The notes beneath the pieces are model-generated. The model ran no database searches and was not told the DNA's origin. It was given only the letters and a program-made list of their open reading frames with translations. A program made the translations under genes and the position numbers. From NCBI GenBank assembly GCA_003818505.1, contig RPRI01000031.1, positions 1 to 43,522 of the forward strand: a stretch of DNA of 43,522 bases, written 5' to 3'. The stretch comes from Desulfobacteraceae bacterium (GTDB lineage Bacteria; Desulfobacterota; Desulfobacteria; Desulfobacterales; RPRI01). Position 1 is the stretch's first letter. Each line of letters begins with the position of its first letter. Below are positions 1-7,127 of this stretch, one piece after another.

Positions 1-1
1 C

Positions 2-1069
2 AGGGATGTCAAATTTGAGGACCTGCTGGGGCGGGATGAGGTGCGACTGGATACGGATCTGATTGGTCGGACTTATCGGAGCAAGCGAATCCTCGTTACC
101 GGGGCAGGGGGGTCCATCGGTAGCGAGTTGGTTCGTCAGGTGGGCCACTACAACCCCGGTGCACTTGCCTTACTCGATTTTTCCGAATTAAATCTGTTTA
201 AGGTCGAGTACAGGACGCGCCGGCAATTCGAATACATCCCTGTTCAGGCTTATCTTGTAGATATTCGCAATGAGGCCAACCTGCGGAGGATGTTTTCAGA
301 GTTCAAACCGGAAGTGGTTTTTCATGCTGCTGCTTATAAACATGTACCTTTGCAGGAGCTAAATCCCTGGGAAGCGGTTTTAAATAACGTTTTTGGAACG
401 CTGAATATGGTTAAAATCGCAAAGGAGACAGGGGTGAAGCGGTTTGTTCTCGTATCAAGTGACAAAGCCGTGCGGCCGACGAACGTCATGGGGGCCACAA
501 AACGGGTGGCGGAGATGTTCGTGGAGTGCATAAACGGCGAAAGTGGTTGTCGGTTCGTGGCTGTTCGGTTCGGCAATGTTATAGGCAGTTCCGGATCTGT
601 TATCCCTCTCTTCGAAGAACAGATTGCAGCCGGAATGCCTGTTACGGTGACACATCCTGAGGTGACGCGCTATTTCATGAGCACTGCTGAGGCTTCACAA
701 CTGATACTCCAGGCGGGGGCGATGGGCGAAGGGGGAGAGATATTCATACTCGATATGGGCAAGCCGGTAAAGATAGCGGATATGGCAAGGGACCTTATTC
801 GCCTGCACGGTCTGGAGCCGGAAGAGGATGTTCCAATCCGGTTTGTTGGATTGCGTCCCGGGGAGAAGCTCTTTGAGGAGCTTATTACCGAAGGCGAAGG
901 GATTGTCCCGACGACTCATGAAAAGATTCGCGTACTGCGGGGCAGGCACTGCGAATTTACGCAACTCAACGAGAAGATTGATGCCTTGGTTGAGGCGGCA
1001 CTGGCGTATGATGCTCCCATGATCAAGGCCCGTTTGAAAGATATCGCCCCCGAATATACCCCTCAATAA
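2..1069 (+). CDS. WbpM/CapD-type UDP-GlcNAc 4,6-dehydratase, 3' part (5' end outside window)
   Basis: The reading frame is open from base 2. Residues before the GTG at 41 read RDVKFEDLLGRDEVRLD, which is the usual linker between the membrane half and the catalytic half of WbpM/CapD/FlaA1-type proteins. The gene therefore starts to the left of the window and the GTG at 41 is internal. The visible 355 residues are the cytoplasmic SDR domain, with nucleotide-binding VTGAGGSIGSEL and the family motifs HAAAYKHVP and SSDKAV. The catalytic segment NVMGATK has Met where classical SDRs have Tyr, as known for the membrane-anchored WbpM subgroup. The family dehydrates UDP-GlcNAc to the 4-keto-6-deoxy sugar, the entry to QuiNAc/FucNAc-type sugars. 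Its product could feed the reductase at 42475-43410 (inference). Confidence 0.9.
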   Translation, partial: RDVKFEDLLGRDEVRLDTDLIGRTYRSKRILVTGAGGSIGSELVRQVGHYNPGALALLDFSELNLFKVEYRTRRQFEYIPVQAYLVDIRNEANLRRMFSEFKPEVVFHAAAYKHVPLQELNPWEAVLNNVFGTLNMVKIAKETGVKRFVLVSSDKAVRPTNVMGATKRVAEMFVECINGESGCRFVAVRFGNVIGSSGSVIPLFEEQIAAGMPVTVTHPEVTRYFMSTAEASQLILQAGAMGEGGEIFILDMGKPVKIADMARDLIRLHGLEPEEDVPIRFVGLRPGEKLFEELITEGEGIVPTTHEKIRVLRGRHCEFTQLNEKIDALVEAALAYDAPMIKARLKDIAPEYTPQ

Positions 1070-1239
1070 CAGGATTCCTTTTAAACGTGTCTGCGTCAGA
1101 CTCAAAACTCAACACACAAAACACAATCGAAAGGAGTCAAGTCTGCTTTCCCCCCCTTTTATCTTATGGTTTTAAAAAAAGTAGTTTCAAAGAATCCTCC
1201 AGGTTCCCGGCGCCGGAGATCAGAGTTCGGGTGCGGGAC

Positions 1240-3897
1240 ATGAGACGGGTTGCATCCTTTTTACTTATTTGCATATCAATTACAATATTCATGCTTCTCA
1301 TTCCGGGGAATGCAGGGGCTGATACCTTAAGGGGAATCTATGGCGCTCCGGCCGATCTTTCTGATGATTCACCTTTTCGCAAGGGCGCCACAGCTGAATC
1401 ATCAGGAGTAAACGCTGTATTTGTTTCGCAGAAGAATGATGCGGTCAGACGGTACAAGGAGCAGGGTTTCAAAGTCTTTATTTCGGTAAATGCGTTCGGG
1501 GGTAAAAGAGCATGGGATAAATATCCCGATTCAAGGCCGGTCAAGGCAAACGGGAAGAAATTGGGAGAAGATAAGAGCGATAAGGGACAGGAAGGGACAT
1601 GTCCAACCCATGTAAAATGGCGTGAAGATCGCTTAAGACACATAAAACACCTGGCGGATGTTCTCGGAAAAGATCAGGGTATTGACGGAATATGGCTTGA
1701 TTACATACGCTACCCGGGATTCTGGGAAACCCAAAAACCGGAAATTCCTGATACATGCTATTGCGAAAGATGCCTGAATAAATTCCAGGCGGACAGAAAA
1801 ATCATAATCCCTCCCGGCAAAATAGCCGGAGAGGCCGCTTCATGGATAAATAAAAACTGCCCCTATGAATGGATGGCGTGGAAGAAAGAGCAGATAAATT
1901 CATTTGTCAGGGATGTCAAAGCTATACTTGCGGTACATCCGGAAAAGATCACACTCGGTCTTTTCACGGTTCCCTGGAGAAAAGGGGAGAAGAATAACGC
2001 GATATCATACCTGCTTGCCCAAGATTCTTTCCTTTTATCCGAAATCGCCGATGTGGTATCTCCCATGCTTTATCACAAGATGTGCGGGCGTGATGTGGAC
2101 TGGGTCGGAAGAATGACACAGTACTACAAGGAGACAGCAGGGTGCAGTGTATGGCCGATAATTCAGTCACATGACCTGAATCCGGACGAATTCAAAAAAG
2201 CCGCCGAAAATTGCGGAAAAGCCGGAGCGGACGGAATGCTTGTTTTCTCCTGCGGCGGTATAAACGATTCGAAATTTGAAAAGAAAAAGATGTGGGAAGC
2301 TTTAAGGGATTTTGAACCTCAGGAAAATCTCATAATCAATCCGGGTTTTGAACCAAAACAGGGAAGCGTTTACCCGAAAGGATGGAGACCCGGAGAATCT
2401 GAAATTGATCCAGCCTTAAAGAGCGTTTTTACAGTCAAGAAAGCGGAAGAGATAGATAAAGATGAGAATATGCGGAATTTTTATTCCCTGGGAATAAGCT
2501 CCGGATACGGAAATGACGGAAAATGGACAGGTTCGATCAAACCTTCCGGTTGCCGGGATGATGAAGAGTATATATTCTCGGGTCTCTTTTACCGCGATAA
2601 CTGGAAAAACAGCGTATATCCATCCGTGACTCTTTTCGGAGAAAAGTACTATCTTGATAATCACTGGAAAACAAAAATCTTTCAGCCTATAAAAGTTCAT
2701 GTAAAGTGCAGGGAAAAGGCGGATGCCGGGTCCGTTGTTTTTGCAAATGAGAATCCGGGTGAGACTTTTTATGTGGGAGCCCCGAAACTCGCCAGACACC
2801 ATTCTTTTTCAAATAAAGCCGGAATGAATGAAGGTGAAAGGAAGCAACAATTCTACAAAAACTTCTTCCCGATAGGAGTGTACGGCGCTGATATGGATAA
2901 TCTTGCCGAAATAAAGAGGCTTGCCGTAAATACCGTAATTATAGGCGGGGAAGGGGAGAAGCTGAAAAAGACCATTGAAAAATGCCATGAGATCGGCTTA
3001 AGGTATTTCCTCTCCGTCCCGCATGATCCAGACAGGCTTAAACCATATCTTGATTACCTGATGCCACCGACTTTCCCGGGGGATAAAATGAAGCGGGAAA
3101 TATTAAGAAGGCATGACGCGGCCTTTTATGTAAATGATGAACCGGAGCTCACATCGTTTCCTGCAAACAAGGCATCGGATATTTTCGAGCTTATCAAGAG
3201 CAGGATCCCGGAAGCTCCTGCCTGCATGGCAGTGGTGAGGCCTTCGAATTGCCGCGAGTATCTTGAGGCGGCCGATTTTTTCATGATGGATCAGTATCCT
3301 GTTCCGAATATGCCGATGACCTGGCTTTCTGATTCGATTGACAGGGCTTCTGCAATAGCCGGGAATGAAAGAATAACAGCAGTAATCCAGGCTTTCGGAG
3401 GAGAAGCATATGAGAGTGCCGGATGGCCGAGAATTCCGACATGGCGCGAGATGGACTGCCTTGCCTTTCTTTCGGTTGTCCACGGAAGCAGGGGGATATT
3501 TTTCTTTACCTTTTCAGAGATCGGAAAAACAAAAAAGGGGCGGGAAAGTCTCGGACGTGTTGTCGGAAGGCTGAACCAGGTTTATCCATGGCTTCTTGAA
3601 AATAATCTGGACATAAAAGTGCCTGTTGATATGACTTCAGGCAACAGGTTTGATCCTTCCGGGCGTCCCTCCGTGCATTGCTGCGTTAAAGCAAAGGGTG
3701 AAAAGCGGCTGATTATGGCGGTCAATTCAATCGGAACCCGTGTCGAGGCGCAAATCGGGGCATCGGCAGCGGCAGGGAACGGAAAAAACGCCTTCTTTAC
3801 AGAGGTCTTCAGCGGGATAAAATTTCCGGTTATTGACGGCAGAATATCCGTTAAGTTTGATCCCTATGAAACTAAGGTGTTTTTAAGCGACAAATGA
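1240..3897 (+). CDS. Secreted protein with two glycosidase-like TIM barrels and a CBM-like middle
   Basis: The frame is open from a GTG at 1087, but the ATG at 1240 starts a clear signal peptide (MRRVASFLLICISITIFMLL, cleavage near GNAGA), so I place the start there; no good ribosome site is visible. The mature protein is about 860 residues. Residues about 35-355 resemble GHL10/DUF4015-type barrels, with GIWLDYIRYPGFW near residue 147. About 360-530 begins NLIINPGFEP, as in CBM4/9-like sandwiches. A second barrel starts near 541 (FFPIGVYGAD) and carries FYVNDEPE near 630. The last 80 residues look like a C-terminal beta domain. It probably acts in the periplasm or outside the cell on polysaccharide, perhaps the polymer made here (inference). 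Substrate and activity are unknown. Confidence 0.75.
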   Translation: MRRVASFLLICISITIFMLLIPGNAGADTLRGIYGAPADLSDDSPFRKGATAESSGVNAVFVSQKNDAVRRYKEQGFKVFISVNAFGGKRAWDKYPDSRPVKANGKKLGEDKSDKGQEGTCPTHVKWREDRLRHIKHLADVLGKDQGIDGIWLDYIRYPGFWETQKPEIPDTCYCERCLNKFQADRKIIIPPGKIAGEAASWINKNCPYEWMAWKKEQINSFVRDVKAILAVHPEKITLGLFTVPWRKGEKNNAISYLLAQDSFLLSEIADVVSPMLYHKMCGRDVDWVGRMTQYYKETAGCSVWPIIQSHDLNPDEFKKAAENCGKAGADGMLVFSCGGINDSKFEKKKMWEALRDFEPQENLIINPGFEPKQGSVYPKGWRPGESEIDPALKSVFTVKKAEEIDKDENMRNFYSLGISSGYGNDGKWTGSIKPSGCRDDEEYIFSGLFYRDNWKNSVYPSVTLFGEKYYLDNHWKTKIFQPIKVHVKCREKADAGSVVFANENPGETFYVGAPKLARHHSFSNKAGMNEGERKQQFYKNFFPIGVYGADMDNLAEIKRLAVNTVIIGGEGEKLKKTIEKCHEIGLRYFLSVPHDPDRLKPYLDYLMPPTFPGDKMKREILRRHDAAFYVNDEPELTSFPANKASDIFELIKSRIPEAPACMAVVRPSNCREYLEAADFFMMDQYPVPNMPMTWLSDSIDRASAIAGNERITAVIQAFGGEAYESAGWPRIPTWREMDCLAFLSVVHGSRGIFFFTFSEIGKTKKGRESLGRVVGRLNQVYPWLLENNLDIKVPVDMTSGNRFDPSGRPSVHCCVKAKGEKRLIMAVNSIGTRVEAQIGASAAAGNGKNAFFTEVFSGIKFPVIDGRISVKFDPYETKVFLSDK

Positions 3898-3934
3898 AAA
3901 AGGGAAAGTATCGACCATAATCGAAACTATTTGA

Positions 3935-5083
3935 CAAAAGCCAGGTAAGACCACTCTTTTAAAACAGTTTATCAAAACCCTGATCGAAAAAGCCGTTTCT
4001 GAAAAAGAGATTTTCTACCTTGCTCTTGATCACCCTGTTTTGTCCGTTATTCCAATATCGGAACACGTCAGGAACATGCGGAAGCTGTTTATGCATGACC
4101 GGGACAGAAAATTGTATCTGTTCCTCGATGAAGTTCAGGAAAGTTCTCAATGGGAAGCTGAGCTTAAAAGTCTCTATGATCTGGAATCGCTCAAAATATT
4201 CTGTACAGGTTCCACATCATCTCTGATTTCGAGACAGGCAGGAAAACTGACAGGCAGGCAGATAGTCAGTACTATATTTCCCTTAAGTTTACAAGAATTT
4301 ATCCACTTCAGAGGAGGTAATCCGTCCCTTGCTGAGGATTATAAATACGAAAAACTGGCGGATGATTATCTGAATATCGGAGGATACCCTGAGCAGGTTT
4401 TAAATCCTTCCCAGGAATATATGGCCAATCTGTTGGAAGATATTATTGCTCGTGATCTGGCCCGTCTTCATCCGATCAAAAAGTCTTATGTCCTGAAGGA
4501 TTTGTTGAGAATTATAGCCGCTTCAACAGGGTCACGAACCAGTTTCAATAAATTATCCCGAATCCTCGGCCTGTCCGTTGATACAGTAAAGGAATACGTC
4601 GGTTTTCTTGAAATGGCATTTCTCGTAAAACCTGTAGGAAAGTGGACAACATCATATTCCGAAAGAGTTTATTCACAGAAAAAGATTTACCTTTGGGATA
4701 ATGGCGTCAAAACACTGCTGACAGGCTCCGGCGATGAAGGGGGCAGGGCTGAAAATGCTGTGTTTCTCGCATTGAAAAGAAATAACATTTCCTGCGGTTA
4801 TTATGCAGAAAGTGACAGGGAGGTCGATTTTGTCATCGGTTCAGTGACTGATCCTGTGCCGATCGAGGTCAAATACATAACCTCTTTTGACTGGAAGGAA
4901 AAACGATTTGATGGCGTCAGGCTTTTTATTAAACGCTTTCCAAAAGTTAAAAATATCCTGCTGATTACAAAGAGTGTAGAACTCACAACCGCAGCAAATA
5001 ACGTTACCATCCATGTCGTTCCTCTGTGGAAGTTCTTGTGCTTTCCAAAGAAAAATCCTGTTACTGCCGCTTTCCTTTCTTAA
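3935..5083 (+). pseudogene. DUF4143-family AAA ATPase, N-terminus lost
   Basis: The frame is open from just after a TGA at 3932-3934 to the stop at 5083. Its first codons read QKPGKTTLLKQF, the tail of a Walker A loop (family form GxRQxGKTTLL), so the P-loop is damaged and everything before it is missing. The first possible start codon is a TTG at 4040, downstream of the loop. Walker B (LYLFLDEVQE), the sensor-like IFCTGSTSSL, and the C-terminal DUF4143 nuclease-like part (EVDFVIG, PIEVKY) are intact. About 35-45 residues are absent compared with the family's usual 380-420. No promoter is visible in the 140 bases after the preceding gene. The family is often mobile or toxin-antitoxin-like. 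This copy is probably dead. Confidence 0.8.
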
Positions 5084-5144
5084 TTCATATTCTATCGGTA
5101 AATCAATCTTCGATAATGCACCCAAATAGCCTATTAACAAGCTC

Positions 5145-5714
5145 TTATCCGCCTGCTGCCAGTTTTTTACCCAGATCGAAAGCCTCCTGCATAACCTTTT
5201 CATTAGATCGGATCTGACCGGCGTCCATTGCGCACCCATAGACCATCCCTACAATATTGGCTTGCGTATATGCATAGGCGTCCTGAAAAGTCCTTAAAGC
5301 ATTGACGCAACCGGAGGTGAAAGAATCTTCGTCGCCATACGACATGGCGATGGCAATCCGTTTACCCCGGAAAGGATCTTTATGATAAGCAGGAAGCGCG
5401 AAACAACGATCCATGAAGATCTTGGTCTGTGCGGACATCGTAAACCAGTAAACAGGGCTGGCAATAACCCAGGCATCCGCCTCGATGAGTTTCAAATAAA
5501 TGTCCTGCATATCATCCTTGATTGAACACCCCTTGCTGTTCTTCTTTTGACAGGCAAAACAGGCTTTGCATGGAGCGATGGCCTTGCCATGCAGATAAAT
5601 GGTTTCGACCTTTGCCTTGGCCGATTTTGCCCCTTTTGTTATCTGACCCGCAAGAATAGCGCTATTCCCCTTTCTTCTCGGACTTCCCAGCATTACCAGA
5701 ACCTTCTTTGCCAT
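5145..5714 (-). CDS. NADPH-dependent FMN reductase / iron-sulfur flavoprotein-type flavodoxin
   Basis: A 189-residue protein of the flavodoxin-fold NADPH-dependent FMN reductase family. The start MAKKVLVMLGSPRRKGNS is the FMN phosphate-binding loop. ASPVYWFTMSAQTKIFMDR is the second family motif. Residues about 48-63 hold a compact cysteine set, C-x2-C-x2-C-x7-C, as in Isf-type iron-sulfur flavoproteins that bind a 4Fe-4S cluster. Such proteins pass electrons in anaerobes and may help against oxygen stress (family knowledge). A strong ribosome site (AGGAGG) sits seven bases before the ATG. It stands alone between a broken ATPase gene and repeat-rich DNA and has no visible link to the polysaccharide genes. 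Confidence 0.88.
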   Translation of the reverse strand: MAKKVLVMLGSPRRKGNSAILAGQITKGAKSAKAKVETIYLHGKAIAPCKACFACQKKNSKGCSIKDDMQDIYLKLIEADAWVIASPVYWFTMSAQTKIFMDRCFALPAYHKDPFRGKRIAIAMSYGDEDSFTSGCVNALRTFQDAYAYTQANIVGMVYGCAMDAGQIRSNEKVMQEAFDLGKKLAAGG

Positions 5715-5759
5715 AAATATCCTCCTGTTTTGATGATATTATAAGATTATCCCTTAATT

Positions 5760-5852
5760 GAAGCTCCCCGCAGCAAGCTACGGGGAATCTTCGGCCGTAG
5801 GGTATAGCGTCTATTTTTAATTTGCTCGCTAACCCCGCTGCAAGCAGCGAGG
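5760..5852. repeat. Pair of related REP-like palindromes
   Basis: Two similar hairpins lie about 40 bases apart between divergent-facing genes. The first, 5760-5792, has arms CCCCGCAGC and GCTACGGGG around an AA loop, extended by GAAG and CTTC. The second, 5833-5852, has arms CCCCGCTGC and GCAGCGAGG around AA. Both share the core CCCCGC(A/T)GCAAGC. They look like REP-type palindromes or ends of a small non-autonomous element. No transposase is present in the window. Confidence 0.6.
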
Positions 5853-5939
5853 AATGCGCTCGCTGTTTCGGTTCAATACTGTAATAATGATACCGTCAGG
5901 ATGACGCACAGTAATCAACGTTTTTTTAAAGGTAATCAG

Positions 5940-6542
5940 CTACTTTGCAGATTGCTTTGCTGTGCTATTTTCTTCTTTTTCCTGAGATAGCGATGTGATA
6001 TCCAGGGGAAATCTATATCCGGCCTTCTCGTAGATATCCCGGATCAGGATCAGGTCTGCAATTTTATCTTCACCCGGAATAATTTCGCCCAGCCATCGGG
6101 AGGTTTTATTCTGATTATCCAGATACCAGCAGATGATGGAAACATCGGCGGCCCTGGCGATATGCCAGAATCCGGTTTTGATGGTCCTAATCTTTTTGCG
6201 CGTTCCTTCGGGCACGATTGCCAGAAGAAACTCGTCTCTCGTTTTGAAAATCTCCACCATCTGTTCCACAACGCCCTGGGATGCACTGCGATTGACCGGG
6301 ATGCCTCCTATTGCTTTTAGAATAAAAGAAAGGGGCCGGAAGAACCACTCTTTTTTTATCATGATATGGCCGGTTCGACGAACAATGCGAAAACCCGCGA
6401 AAGCCCTGACAGTATCCATGTTGGAAGTATGGGGAAATCCGATTATCACGTGCTTGCTGGAAAAATATGGTGGAAGCGGCTCAAAATGCCAGCCCATCAG
6501 GAAATAGATGAAACGTCCCACAAGACTCATTATTTGTTTCAC
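5940..6542 (-). CDS. PlsC-like lysophospholipid acyltransferase family protein
   Basis: A 200-residue member of the PlsC-type acyltransferase superfamily. It has the catalytic H-x4-D box (HTSNMD, near residue 38), the second block FILKAIGGIPVNRS near 75-88, and the substrate-binding block VPEGTR near 110. These proteins move an acyl chain onto lysophosphatidate or a related acceptor at the inner membrane. The short version with a hydrophobic N-terminus (GRFIYFLMGWHF) is often annotated only as a glycerol acyltransferase, so the acceptor is uncertain. The start is a GTG at 6540-6542 with AAGGA about seven bases upstream; an ATG two bases earlier is out of frame and meets a stop at once. It stands alone, flanked by repeat-rich intergenic DNA. 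Confidence 0.85.
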   Translation of the reverse strand: MKQIMSLVGRFIYFLMGWHFEPLPPYFSSKHVIIGFPHTSNMDTVRAFAGFRIVRRTGHIMIKKEWFFRPLSFILKAIGGIPVNRSASQGVVEQMVEIFKTRDEFLLAIVPEGTRKKIRTIKTGFWHIARAADVSIICWYLDNQNKTSRWLGEIIPGEDKIADLILIRDIYEKAGYRFPLDITSLSQEKEENSTAKQSAK

Positions 6543-6610
6543 ATGAGATTCCTTTTGTAAATATTTTATGCTGAATCAAAATTCAGCAAATGCGAGGCAC
6601 CATAGCATAT

Positions 6611-6643
6611 TTACCTATTTCGGCTCAAGGCTGAAATCGGTAA
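6611..6643. repeat. TTACC...GGTAA palindrome, copy 1
   Basis: A 33-base imperfect palindrome whose outer arms are TTACC and GGTAA and whose inner arms are ATTTCGGC and GCTGAAAT. It matches 28 of 33 positions of the palindrome at 42395-42427, near the other end of the window. It is probably a dispersed REP-like or MITE-derived element. Confidence 0.6.
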
Positions 6644-6649
6644 CTGTCT

Positions 6650-6875
6650 CTTTTCTAATTTGTGTCCATCCGTAAACCAAGTTCGGACACAGTTAACTTT
6701 CCGATTCGGAAATAAATAATTTTGGGCAAGCTCAAGGAAATCAAGGAATTGCGTGGAGACATACGCATAGTATGTCGCACAAGAAATCTCGCGGATTGAC
6801 AAAGAGATCTCTCAAAATGGGCATTTCCGGATGAAAACTAATTGATTCCGAAATAACGGAAAGGTATGGTGGGGG
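6650..6875. other. Structured noncoding stretch with several hairpins
   Basis: No credible gene lies here; the minus-strand ORF at 6741-7214 has no recognisable protein character. Several dyads are seen: GTGTCC with GGACAC (6662-6690), the palindrome TTTCCGA-T-TCGGAAA (6698-6712), and a 7-bp stem GACATAC/GTATGTC with loop GCATA (6758... flanked by GTG and CAC at 6753-6780). Together with the TTACC palindrome just upstream, it looks like an old mobile-element remnant or a structured RNA. I cannot decide between these. Confidence 0.4.
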
Positions 6876-6879
6876 AAAA

Positions 6880-7115
6880 GACGTGAGGCGGGAGGCGTGA
6901 GTCGTCAGAGCGGTATAAAGTGAAAAGTGAAACGTAAAAGGGATGAAAAATAGAATATCGGACATCGAATATCGAGGAACTGAACATCGAAGTGCGAAGT
7001 ACGAACTAAAATCAAAAACTGAAAGCCAAGACACAAGAAGCAAAGAGTCAAAGGCACAGAGGCACAAAGGGAAGAGAATGAAGGCGTGAGAGCGAAATGC
7101 GAGAAGGGAAGGGGT
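6880..7115 (+). repeat. Degenerate word-like repeat tract, block 1
   Basis: A purine-rich tract made of short, drifting words such as GAGGCGTGAG, TATCGGACATCGAATATCG, AAGTGAAAAGTGAAACG and GGCACAGAGGCACAAAG. Bases 6952-6974 match 21 of 23 positions of the reverse complement of 9303-9325. Bases 7049-7069 match 20 of 21 positions of the reverse complement of 10283-10303. It fills the space directly in front of the O-antigen ligase gene and seems noncoding. Confidence 0.7.
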
Positions 7116-7127
7116 AAGTTTTAGATA

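Noticed and set aside
5715-5939. Insertion sequence suspected from the hairpins
   Set aside because: No transposase, terminal repeats or target duplication can be seen; only REP-like palindromes are supported.
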